Assembly (NCBI GenBank): GCA_002812745.2
Contig: NCSJ02000144.1
Location: 40,702 to 104,701, forward strand
From: Scytalidium lignicola
Lineage: Eukaryota; Ascomycota; Leotiomycetes
DNA length: 64,000 nt
Reading direction: 5' to 3'
Positions 32,917-42,973 of the stretch are shown piece after piece; positions within the stretch are counted from its first letter, which is position 1; the number at the start of each line of letters is the position of its first letter. Position numbers and translations under genes: made by a program. The notes under the pieces are model-generated. The model was not told the origin of the DNA. It worked only from the letters and a program-made list of their open reading frames with translations, and did not search any database.

Positions 32917-34009
32917 TGTTTAAATAGATTATTGATAGCTGTATCAAGCGGCTATAATAAACTCGTACAACTAAGAAGAATAAGAGCTGGGACAATATTA
33001 GCCTATGTGAAGCAATTGAGAATGAAGTCTGTTTTACGGAACATAGCTTTATCACTCTTTCATGAAGATGATTCTTGGTGAAGGCCATGGAGTATGTTGA
33101 GCAGTATCATCAGTCGTAGACACGTAGCTAGAAAAGCTTAAAGCCTTGTAGTTAGTTCGTCGCCAGTCGGCTACAGTTTCCTTACTATCTATATATAAAT
33201 CTTGCGGATACCCGTGATTTAAAGCACAATTTTTTTAACCTCTTAAGATGGCACTTAGTATCCGTTCTGGCTCTTGTTAGCCGGTGTGAAAGCGAATATA
33301 TACGGGTATAAGCGGTCAGCGATTGGGAATTCCCTTTTGCAACGTCTAACAGCTCTCTCATTAACTTACAAGGATCTTTGTTAGAGCCGATTTGGATCCT
33401 CTTTAATTATATGTGAACTCATCAACGTTTGGAACATCTTTTATACGTTTTGTTATTTATATAAAACGAAATATAAACTTCTCAGCAGTCAAATTGTAAA
33501 AAGAAAATGAATATAACAATGCAAAGCAAGCTTGTCTTTGACAACTTGGGAATTTGTGCACCTCGAGCTAACTGGTAATTCATCCAGTTGTAAAATTCCT
33601 TTTCCTTATCAAGACTCTACCCCCTGAAACTGAATCATGCAACGTGTCAAGGCAGATCCTACTCCGTACCAAGATGACCTTTACGCATGAGGCTATTTTC
33701 GATTTCTACCACAATGAGGTAAACTCGAGCTAAAGCAGAGGATTGTACAAGTGATCAGCTTGCCTCCATTGATCAGTAGTAAAATATTTAATTCTCCATG
33801 ATATTCCATAACCTATAGGAGGTATTTTATCGTTTTCATTTCGAGTAAAATACCAGATAGCAAGTACACATGTAGAAAGACTGGGTCTTTCATTAGGTAA
33901 CGCACGGGNTTTTGCTGCGTTTTGCAGGATAAGCGAATTAACCGAGGTTCTAGGTTGAATCCAACAAAAAATTAATTTTTTATAAAATTTGTTAAACTGT
34001 AAGTGTAAG
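32917..34009. other. Spacer, no gene
   Basis: AT-rich. The portion near 33920-34009 is the 3' flank of the tRNA-Glu gene and resembles the 3' flank of the second tRNA-Glu copy (shared CTCGGTTAATT and ATTCA words), showing that the two loci are duplicates. Confidence 0.45.
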
Positions 34010-34081
34010 TTCCGGTACCGGGAATCGAACCCGGGGCTGCCCGGTGAAAGCGGGCGATGTTAACCCCTACACCATACCGGA
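34010..34081 (-). tRNA. tRNA-Glu (UUC), intact
   Basis: 72 nt without CCA. The minus strand starts TCCGGTATGGTGTAGGGG (A box) and contains GGTTCGATTCC (B box). The 7-bp acceptor stem TCCGGTA/TACCGGA with discriminator A is perfect. The anticodon stem GCCCG/CGGGC holds loop CTTTCAC with anticodon TTC. A T run follows downstream on the minus strand. No intron. Confidence 0.97.
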
Positions 34082-34627
34082 TTTTTTGGGAACCGCTTAT
34101 CAAAATATATAAAGTATACTACTTCGTGTACCCTTCTCTCTTTGCAGCACCCCAAATGAAGACACTCTTAACCCCAGCACTAAGTACATCCGCCTCTTCA
34201 CAGCCTCATCAAACATCCCTCCACATAATTTCCCAGTCACACTCTTCATTGCACAACCATGCACACATACTAGAATACAGATATAAATTCACTCCATTGC
34301 TTGCTGTAAGTCAATATCTTGACAGGAGGATACTGTATATCTAGGTCACGTGAGCGAACAGGAGGAACGGAACTTAAGAAACAGTTAATGCTTTTAATCG
34401 CGTTGGTTTGATTTGATCTCTATTAATAGTTAGATTTTATTGATTCGATTCGATTAGTGCTCATCTAACAGTACAGGTTTTGAGTGACCGGCAGGAGGTG
34501 GGTTAGCAGAAGAGCGAGGAGCCGGAGAAGAGGCCAAGAAAGCGATCGTAGACCAGCACGCAAAGACAAAATGTCGTCAGATCAACAGTCATTTTATTCC
34601 AAACTAATTCGATAACATATTCTACTA
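34082..34627. other. Spacer between tRNA and galectin-like gene
   Basis: No recognisable gene. Confidence 0.4.
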
Positions 34628-35333
34628 TTATGCCATATAATAGTTTGTTGCATCTACGTTCTGGCCAAACATAGCATTAGAATCACTTCGATAAGTGAGC
34701 GAATCAGGAGCTGTCCTGGGGTCAACATGTATATCCCATTGAGAATCACCAATGTCGACCCAGTAACGGCCTGGAGAAATGTAGTTAACCTTCAGATCGA
34801 TGTTCTTTTCCGCTTTGAGATTTGAGGGGAAATTTATGTAGCTTTCCTTTCCCCAATGGCCACCGGAAGCGGAGTTAAAACGGATTGTCCGGTCCTGTCG
34901 CCTGAATGAAATATGAAACGCAATATCACCGCGTCCATTCCAGAAGTTGAAATTGGTGTGGTTTGTGTAGCCACTCGAAGCAGAATAGTTCTTAAGAGGT
35001 ACAATGACGTAACTTCCAACGACGTCCTCCATCATATGGCCGAATTCGAATGCACCTTTCCTGGCATTAAGGGTCTTCGAGGTGGAATGTTGGTCCTTCA
35101 AGTGTGCGAAGGAACTATAAATCATAGTCATAAATCATGCTCTTGAACTTTAGGGGGATGTTGACTATCTTATATCTACGGACATACGTTGAATGACTAC
35201 CATTGGACTTGAATGGTGGAGCCTCAGTTGTAGATTCCAACTTCATCCCTTCAAGATTATCAGGATAAGGCGGAATTTTGCTCTCGTCAATATGTGCTGG
35301 TAATGATTCCGCCATGGTATTTAAGTTCGGCAT
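34628..35333 (-). pseudogene. Galectin-like lectin gene, frameshifted by a 13-bp tandem duplication
   Basis: The reading starts at 35333 (MPNLNTMAESLP) and runs to a stop near 35115. A second frame picks up the same protein to 34628. The lectin half has TNFNFWNGRGDIAFHISFRR, then the galectin signature Trp in GGHWGKESYINFPSNL, which are the sugar-binding beta-strands. At the break (about 35118-35143) the 13-base unit ATGATTTATGACT is repeated with small changes. Two copies shift the frame and one copy would not. It is therefore probably a recent loss of function or an assembly slip. A short intron was considered, but no GT-AG pair fits. Confidence 0.65.
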
Positions 35334-36119
35334 GACGTGGCGTTGATGAAAAGTGATGTCTGACCTGAGAAACTAAGGAATTGCAATTTCCCGGAACGAA
35401 AGGATCCTCCTCTTTATATACAAAATCGATGGACTTTGTTACTTACACTTATGATAGCAACATAGCAGCTAGAATTGACGTGGCTAGCTTAGGCCCAAGA
35501 GTACCGATCTGTTCAACCCAAATGTGATTTCTTCTAACCGGGGGCTTCCTTTGGCTCTACGCAAGAGCTTGCTATTTTTCCCCCCTGTCTCTTTTTTTCT
35601 TTTCTTTTCTTTTCTTTTCTTTTCCTTTCCTTTAAGGAAAAGAGCTAGCCTCGGTCTTGGGCAGCCATAACACAATTGTACTAATACAAGCAAGATATAG
35701 TCCTATTCATAACAGAAGTGGAGAACTTGAACGACGATGATTCGAGTATGACCGTACTGTGGCAAGCTGAAAGTGATGTGGCATATCTTGGACTTTAAAG
35801 TTACTTACTTTGATTGGCGTACTGCGTTTCTCATACATGCATATGACCACTTGTGTCCTCCGCGCTACCCTATTCGTAATCCAATGAAAGCTGGCCAGAC
35901 CATTATCCCAAGCAGACCTGAGAATATTACCTTATTAGGATTACAGACAATTATCACATACTAATCCTGATATGAAGAAAATCTTACAAGAAATAACCGG
36001 GAAGATCAACCAGCTATACTAAAACAAATCAAAATGTATATATAATAGATATTATTATACCAAGATAATTCAGGAACAAAAAAAAAGAGATAAAAAAAAA
36101 AGNAAAAACTATATTNAAA
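35334..36119. other. Spacer with pyrimidine repeat
   Basis: No gene. A CTTTT/CTTTTC pentamer-type repeat lies at about 35588-35632. Ns at about 36103 and 36116 lie beside A runs. Confidence 0.5.
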
Positions 36120-36194
36120 AAGAATTGTACTAACAAGAACCATACTAATAAGAACTGTATTAACAAGAGTTGTATCAACAAGAACTATATTAAT
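36120..36194. repeat. 15-bp minisatellite, five units
   Basis: Five consecutive 15-bp units of consensus AAGAACTGTATTAAC with 2-4 differences each. A purine-rich GAGGGAG then TTGTTAAAGTC follows near 36209, which resembles a polypurine tract and LTR start, but no partner was found. Confidence 0.75.
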
Positions 36195-36556
36195 ATATCT
36201 AATATTTGAGGGAGTTGTTAAAGTCTAGGTCGCAGACTTAGAAATAGTCGAATGCCATGAGTTATATGTTGAAAGTTAGCTAAACGAGATATTATTTCTG
36301 GCGTGAGGGGGACGGCAATCATGGTTTCTTTGGAGCGACGTTCAAACGATGTCGGATTGTAATACATGGACTGTCTGTTCAGAATAGCGATTCATATCGG
36401 CAAAATGGCTTTCATCATTGGGGGTTTTCTTTAAACAGGCTTCACTTCTTTGAAAGCAAAACCTACTCCGAGCTTTCTTAACAAGTGATATTATTGTGGT
36501 TTTATTTTCGCCTAAGGGATATCTTTATACTTTTAAATAAACGTCACTTAAACAAA
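36195..36556. other. Spacer upstream of second tRNA-Glu
   Basis: No gene recognised. Confidence 0.4.
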
Positions 36557-36683
36557 TCCGGTATGGTGTAGGGGTTAACATCGCCCGCTTTCACCGGGCA
36601 GCCCCGGGTTCGATTCCCGGTAAATAAAATCTCTATTCTCGTAAAAAGAAAATACAAATGCTAATAATTCACAGGTACCGGAA
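36557..36683 (+). tRNA. tRNA-Glu (UUC) copy split by a 55-nt insert in the T-arm/acceptor region
   Basis: It is identical to the intact tRNA-Glu through the A box, anticodon TTC and B box. After ...CGATTCCCG the sequence is interrupted at 36620-36674 and resumes with GTACCGGA plus discriminator A at 36683. Removing 36620-36674 gives exactly the intact tRNA sequence. A TTTT terminator follows near 36695. The internal promoter is complete, so Pol III should transcribe it. Nuclear tRNA introns normally sit at 37/38, so tRNA-splicing endonuclease should not remove this one. The gene is either dead or processed in an unusual way. Confidence 0.85.
36620..36674 (+). other. Spliceosomal-intron-like insert within tRNA-Glu
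   Basis: It begins GTAAAT and ends GCTAATAATTCACAG: a good 5' splice site, a CTAAT branch point 10 nt before the end and a CAG acceptor. The length of 55 nt matches protein-gene introns in this window. The junction is G|G. The same bases can be read as an insertion flanked by a 4-bp GGTA duplication. Confidence 0.75.
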
Positions 36684-37392
36684 TCTACAAAAACTTTTCT
36701 TTTTCATTTTTTTAAAAGTAAAAATTTTCGTTGAATTCAGTAAAAATTCTCGGTTAATTTGCGCCCGTTAACCGGCCTTAGGCACACTTCGTGTTCCTAG
36801 TCGTGGTCGCCAAGTGAAAGTTGATCTTTACTTTCATAGAATTAGGCCTCCCGAGGAGTACTGCTACTTTCGGTTTTCTAACTGTTTTAGGATATAAGAT
36901 AGCGATAGCTTCTTAGATTCGAGACCAAAAACCCTATCGACGACATCCACATCGATATTCGCAATAGCATCTGACTTCGGCGGATCTGTCTTCTCCCGCA
37001 TTTCCCCAAGCCAATAGCTTGATGCTCCAATGAGACTATCAAGAGGCTGCGTGTCCCTCAGGCATGTGTGCCCCACTATTGAAGTGCTGATGGTGCAATC
37101 CTTCTAGACCGGGACGCCGAGCTGCGAGAAGATGCAAGATCAACAGCACGGATTATAGTTCGCACCCCATCACGTATCATCCGTCATAGAGGCCCCGCAA
37201 CAAATAGCAATTCATTAGTGCAATCGAATATGTATAAGAAATAGGAGAGTAGGAGCCTTGCTCTGCCCCTCCCATCGGCAGATATAGCTATAGCTCTTCA
37301 TGCTATTTCATCAACAGCTTATCCCATACTGCTGTGCTTATTGACCAACCCTCGAACACACCACAATAGTAGCCAAGTCCCAGATCCAATAG
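36684..37392. other. Spacer with weak minus-strand coding trace
   Basis: A minus-strand reading at 36864-37076 (SSYWLGEMREKTDPPKSDAI, then VVDRVFGLESKKLS) looks protein-like, but I do not recognise it. It may be another gene remnant in this damaged stretch. Confidence 0.3.
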
Positions 37393-37999
37393 GAATCCAT
37401 TGCGTCCAATGAGAAGTATGCGTCAACCTTCAAAGACGGTCACCTTCCTCTCCCACCGTCAAAGAAGTACGCCGTTGGTAGGTTTTGCTCGTCTTTGCGG
37501 TCTCTCCATTTCAACAATATTATATTCAATCCGAATGCTATTCTCTAGAGCATATTAGCAAGGTAACACTAACTCTATCCCCTAAGTAACCTGCATGGAT
37601 GCCCGCATTGATTCAGCAGCAGCTTTCAGTATCCCTCTCGGAGTTGCACACGTAATCCGAAATGCTAGTGCTTCCATCGTCGAAGTTCTCTGTTCCCTCG
37701 TAATCTCTGAGCAACTCCTCGGCACGAACGAGATCCTTGTAATCGAGCACACTGGATGCAAGATACTCACGTTTACAGATGCAGATGCCGATAGACTTGT
37801 TAAGAAGAGGCTAGGCAAAAAAGCATTGCAAAAAACAAAGGATGCATTCAAGGGAGAATAGAAGCCATTTCCAGATGTGGAGAATACTGTGAAGAAGAAC
37901 GTGGATTTTTTGAAGACAAGCAAAGCTATTCCCAAGGACATAACTATCAGCGGCTGGGTATATGAGATTAAGACTGGCAAGGTGGAGAGCATTGTTTGA
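37393..37999 (+). pseudogene. Beta-carbonic anhydrase, degenerate
   Basis: Exon 37393-37477 (NEKYASTFKDGHLPLPPSKK) is joined by an intron (37478-37586) to VVTCMDARID, whose Cys, Asp and Arg are the family's zinc/active-site set. It continues with IPLGVAHVIRNASAS, SLVISEQLLGTNEI and EHTGC, giving the His and Cys zinc ligands. A TAG at 37859-37861 cuts the frame before the C-terminal KPFPDVENTVKKNV and ISGWVYEIKTGKV, which end normally at 37997-37999. Several conserved positions are altered in ways that fit G-to-A or C-to-T changes. The 5' exon with the start codon is not visible. The enzyme would interconvert CO2 and bicarbonate. Called a pseudogene. Confidence 0.75.
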
Positions 38000-38191
38000 T
38001 ACAAAGTGTATTGGTTAAGCTTTATATGCTAGAAGTGAAGTAAATCTATAATCATTCAAATGACATGACAATGTTAAAATACCTTTATGTCCGAATATGT
38101 TCGTTCGGAAAATGTGTCTGTTACTGACCAAGCTCTTACGGCGTTGACAGATCAGATAACCAGTATAGTCCAGTAGTAGTACCAAAACCTA

Positions 38192-39028
38192 TCAATGACA
38201 TATACTATCCTTAGTCGCAAAAGTATTCATGCAAAAGAAGAGATATCCTACAAATACTCTGACGCCTATAGCAAGCATAACCCATCCGTTGTAAGTCATG
38301 AAAAGTAACCTTCAATAGTTAGCTAGCTTTATCGATCGATATACCGCAATTAAGTTATCCCAGAACACTTACATAAGCATGAAGGCATAAAAAGTCTGGA
38401 TCGCATACAACAACGCCTTAATGACATGTGCCCTCTTGCTGACCTCGACCCGGTTTCATCCTGACCATAGGAAAGACGTTCTTTCAGTAACAGCTCCAAC
38501 GCATATCGATTCTCAGCCTTTTGGTTCACCACAGGATTTCATGGTAGAGAAATGGCAGTAAAAGACAAGCAATGTATTATTTGTACATTTAGGAAATCGA
38601 GAGTTGAGAATGGAGAGGAATGAGAGGGAATGGGAGGGAATGGGAGAGGAGGGGATGATATGGATGGCTTACTCGGAATTTCTTCCTGCTTCTTCGCAAC
38701 CCATGATTCGTACCGTGTCGATGCTTGCCTTAGAGCCTCATAGCCTGCTGCCACGGCCACGACGGCTAGAAGAGATAGGATCAGGCCTGGGGTTGTCCTG
38801 ATATGCCACCAGCGAAAGATGAGACAGAGGTTGTTGGTGTCCTACGTGAATAACATCTGGATGCAACTCAGTTAGCCAGCGTCCTAGTGAGATTTGAGAA
38901 TGTGTGGTTCAATGAACCCTCAATTTCCCTCGAACATAGACATTCATAGAGCATCGATCGTTGCTCATACTACTATGGCCTATGTCGCCGTGGTCCATCA
39001 TGCTGTGATCCATGTTTGAGTGATCCAT
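38192..39028 (-). pseudogene. Ctr-type copper transporter with two nonsense codons
   Basis: The start at 39028 reads MDHSNMDHSMMDHGDIGHSS, the Met/His-rich copper-binding ectodomain. An intron (38941-38857) follows, then MLFT-stop-DTNNLCLIFRWWHIR, where a TAG at 38842-38844 replaces the normally conserved Trp. TM1 is GLILSLLAVVAVAAGYEALR. Exon 3 has a TGA at 38456-38458 and then NRVEVSKRAHVIKALLYAIQ and TFYAFMLM. The last intron (GTAAGT...GCTAAC...AAG) leads to LLFMTYNGWVMLAIGV, with the TM2-3 signature altered, ending at 38192. The family imports Cu(I) as a trimer. All parts remain, but two stops make it a likely pseudogene. Confidence 0.78.
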
Positions 39029-39583
39029 CTTGAGTCCAACGTCTTTGGTGTGCTGTGCCGGACCTCGAGCTCAGGTCGGGGAGAAAGGTCGGTTATGAGT
39101 TCGTGACGAGAGGTTGTCGATTGAAAGTTGGGATGCTCAGTCTGCCCAAGCAGGATAGAAGTAGCTGAAGTATTTGTACTGACAATGTCTGTCGCAGATA
39201 CTCACTCGTACGGTGGTCGTTCTCAAATGCTCTCAAGCGAATGCACTCAAACGTGCTCAGACAGCGGACGTGCCATACAAATACCCTGCCGCGTGCCTTA
39301 CAGTTGGGGGACTGTTTATCGGACCAGCGAGTAGCCTTGATAAAGTTCCTCCCGAGGCGCCCGCAGCCACTAACGCGTCTCTGTCACAGGTTCCTTCCAG
39401 AACGTCACAACCCCGAATTTCGGATTAATCATGCGGCCGTCTTTCTGGAGGGGCTTATGATGAGGGGCAACTTTTTATGAGTTGATTTATAAACAACCTG
39501 AATTCTCGGTAACCTATAAAGCATCTATAGCTAAACGATTTTTCAATTCCACTTCATAATCAGAAGCAATAATTGTAGCCGAC
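39029..39583. other. Spacer, no gene
   Basis: Nothing recognisable. It lies between the two divergent pseudogenes. Confidence 0.4.
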
Positions 39584-40133
39584 TATGCTTGGGACCCCCT
39601 TAAACTTGCCAAAATGGTAAGATACCCAGACATATAGAACTTAATTATACTGGTTGATAACTCAAAAATATATCCAGGCTCGAGGAGAACTCTCACCTAC
39701 TCCAACTACCAATCAATAACTATTGCGTTTACAATAAGGATGTGACCGTTATGGTGTGTATTTTCAGCATTATAGACAACCTTTAATCTTCACTAACAAT
39801 GACACCCTAGATCGTAGGTGGCCTTAATGCTTGCACTGATTACCACATCAACGAAACTGCTAAGTGGTTCTACTAATACAAGGGTACTATACTGTTAAAG
39901 GTAGTCGACGATCGCAAATTTCGAGACATAACAATCGGTGAGGGCAAGATGTTCCTTCTGCTATTCAATACGTTGCATAATCTTGTCCGGTTTGCGAATA
40001 CAGTAAGGATAGTCCTAGAGCAAATACGTTTGAAGGAGTCAATTAATTGGTTAAGATGGTATTGCGCAAAGTGTAATTCAGTGGTAGATGAAGTTGCTTT
40101 CCACTGCACCGATCTGAGCACCCAGATTAAGGA
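39584..40133 (+). pseudogene. 3-hydroxyanthranilate 3,4-dioxygenase, degenerate and 3'-truncated
   Basis: Exons 39584-39616, 39678-39753 and 39811 onward read MLGTPLNLPKW, LEENSHLLQLPINNYCVYNK and IVGGLNACTDYHINETAKWF. A TAA at 39874-39876 then stands where the family has Gln (CAA to TAA). It continues YKGTILLKVVDDRKFRDITI, MFLLLFNTLHNLVRFANTV and LRWYCAKCNSVVDEVAFHCT, then loses likeness after TQIKE. One cupin metal ligand, the Glu of the E-W-F motif, has become Lys, and conserved Pro residues have become Leu. All are C-to-T or G-to-A type changes. The enzyme belongs to the kynurenine route to NAD. Dead copy. Confidence 0.8.
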
Positions 40134-41637
40134 AGATAGGTCTTACAAACAAAACGCAGTTTTTAAGATGGCTAGTTATATGTATATGTATATGTATATA
40201 TGCTTATAATATAAAACAAATACTTTAACCTCACCTTCTATATATATTACTCAGACCGTATAATATCGATGACTGATAATATACTTGAGAGTAAGATTGT
40301 TGTTTGGTCAGAGGAGTTAATGTTAAGCTTAGAGAAAAGGATAAAATAAGAACCTTTAACTAGCTGAGAGAACCTTAAATGAATGAACAACATTTGCGCT
40401 TAAATTGCTTTCTAAAGTTTTAAAAACATTATAACATTACAAGATTAAGGACTTAAGACTATTTGTAAAAGAGGCCCTTTTACTTTCTGTAGTTTTTAGC
40501 CTATTTTATAAATAGTACTTTATATGTCAAACCTTAGCTTACCACATCCTCATACTTTTCAAGAGGTCATAGGGCAACAAGTCTCGAATCTAACCTGCTA
40601 GACGTAAATAAATATCATCATCATGTACCCTAATGTAGACTAAGATCATTTAGTGTAAATAAAGACTAAAGGAGGTTTTGCAAATGGAAGTTGAGATATA
40701 AAAGCGATCTAGTCTAGATGCAAATCAAAGTTTCTTCTTAAACTACGTTCCTTGCAATCGTAATGTCGTTTTAATTTTGCGAAAATTACACGTTAGTCAA
40801 CGTGATACCTGGAGCGTTAAAGTAACTCTATCCTAGCGTTTATAATAGATGTTCATGATACTCTCAGATCCTTTCATTATTCAACATCTCCGGTTCGTTA
40901 CTCTTTTGAATGTTGATAGTTTATTTTAGAACTTTTTCAACTGACTAATCTTAAAGCTATGAAAACACATGTAACACAAATATTATAAAGAAATCGAGGG
41001 GTCGAACGGTCTAGACCAGACCGTGGCTTTTGTGAGGACCGTTTCAGATCGTGATCCGTAAGGTCCGGTCTGAAGAGCAAAATTTGAGACTGAACCCACA
41101 GACTACGGTTCGGTCTAACAACAAATATGGAGACGATCTAGATCAGACTATAATCTTACGGTCTCTTATATTTGGTGGGATCGTGATCCGTTCTGACCAA
41201 AAAATGAAGACCATGCTATGGTCCGGTCTCAAAAATCTGGGGCCAGACTGTCAGTTTACGGTCCCGTCCAGACGAGACCACGGTCCTATGCAACGGTCCA
41301 GGGTAGCATTACGATTACAAATTATTGGACAACACGTGGATAACTGACTCTACAGTCAAGCTCTGAAGAAACTGCCTATCTGTTTAAACTTAAAAGCTTC
41401 ATTACTACCAGATACCATCACTCTGATAACAAATCAGCTACCTTCAATAAGTACTCTTGTGGCGCCGTCTGAATCTGGGTATTTTGACAGCGCAACAACT
41501 GAAAACGAACGACTCGTAAATAGAGGTCCTAACCCCAAGTTACCCCTTTAGTGTCGATCTAGATGTAAGCTAAGTTAATGCTAATTGAAAAGTATTATGT
41601 CACATGGTCCAAACATTAACCATATAGGTAGGCTATT
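40134..41637. other. Spacer with GGTCTAGACC-type motif cluster
   Basis: No gene. From about 41000 to 41310 many imperfect copies of GGTCYGGTCTR, GGTCTAGACCAGACC and ACGGTCC-type words occur in both orientations, at far higher GC than the surroundings. An ATGTAT microsatellite lies at about 40175-40200. Confidence 0.5.
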
Positions 41638-42973
41638 TTGGTTTGGTCTGCAGATTCTAATTTTAACTGGGATTATCTTTACATAAATTTCCGAGAATTC
41701 CTTGTATATATTCATCTACATTTATTCAGCTGCTGGACTTTTTTATCATACCCAATGTTAAAATTGTTTAAAAACTTGTGTGAAGTGATTTTCAAGGTAT
41801 TCTTTTCTCTTATAAGATTACCTAGAATTCATAAACAAGCACCTTTTCAACATTCGAATCATTGGGATCAGCTTTCCTTAGAAACGATTGAATATATTGT
41901 CAAATTTTTATCGTTAGAGTCAGCAGCAGCATTATCACTCACCTGCCGACGTTTCTATATTCTTTTTAAAGACAATTATCTACAAGTTGCCAAACAACTA
42001 GACAACAACTTAGACTATTCTTTTGCATTATTACTGGAAAAGGATTTACCAAATCATATTGCTTGCTTTCACTGCAAAAGTTTCCATTGTGTCAGTGACA
42101 AAAAAGCAAAAAACCATATCCTGTCTTCTCGAGATATATACCAAAGAACACCTTGTATGAAAAACAGCCATAAAAAGGACACAATCGAAGACTTTATGTC
42201 TTGGTATTTCAATCCTATCATATTTCGCATGATCATGAAACGACATCGACAAATGTTATCATATGAAAATTTACTTCAACATTTATCATTTAAACATATA
42301 TACTTCGGTCATTATCCATATTTTATTGAATGGATTTCTTTCTCAGCTCGAGTCTGCAAAAATTCATTATTTGTACGCCGTCAATCTATTTTTATCCCAA
42401 GTATAAATGAAAACAATTGGGAAAGACTCATTTGTCCTCACATTTATATAAAGNAAAAAAAATGGAAAAGAATGTTCATATTATACGAAATCTATCGACT
42501 CTCCGATTAATAAGGGCCTTATTAAATGTCAATTCTGTCGTTCTGAATTTCGAATTGACTTCAGAATGATGAATGGCGTTTGCCTGTTCATGTTTCTCAC
42601 AGTATGGAAAGACCTTGGTCAAGGAAGATCACACCTAGATCAGGATTGGCAAAGTCATATTAACAAGGGCGACGAAAAGTTTATGTCTGAAGTTGATTTC
42701 GAACTTGGCTCTCTTTGTTCAGAATTTGAGCAAGATGATTTTAGATACGACTCAATCATAAGTTCAGCAGAAGTAGACGATTTAGTAGGAATATATTGGG
42801 CATATTCTGAGAGCAGTTGGGTTTTTACAGAAAGAGAAGCTTGGAAAAATTTTTACTCTAATCACTATCGTGATGGTTATAAGGATAGGAGTATTGGTAA
42901 TAATCATCTTTATGAGAGTATGCCTTGGTGGTTTCAGCACAATGTATCATTGAAGAAAGATTCAAGCTTTTGA
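41638..42973 (+). CDS. F-box protein
   Basis: One continuous frame if the N at 42454 is skipped (about 444 codons from the first ATG; a shorter start at 41755, MLKLFKNL, is possible). The F-box is at about residues 78-115: WDQLSLETIEYIVKFLSLES and ALSLTCRRFYILFKDNY. Downstream, HIACFHCKSFHC and GLIKCQFCRSEFRIDF form Cys pairs seen in a large fungal F-box family. The tail reads WYF/WWFQHNVSLKKDSSF. F-box proteins recruit substrates to SCF ubiquitin ligases via Skp1. The target is unknown. The gene is AT-rich yet lacks stops, so it is probably intact. Confidence 0.75.

Noticed and set aside
35118..35143. Intron to explain the frame change in the galectin-like gene
   Set aside because: No GT-AG pair of plausible length fits. 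The 13-bp duplication explains the shift directly.
36195..36300. Possible LTR start TTGTTAAAGTC after a purine run
   Set aside because: No second copy, no end sequence and no adjacent retroelement coding trace.
36557..36683. Reading the interrupted tRNA-Glu as the head of a tRNA-derived SINE
   Set aside because: The exact acceptor 3' half, discriminator and T-run terminator resume after the 55 nt. A SINE body would not restore them, though it remains a fallback.
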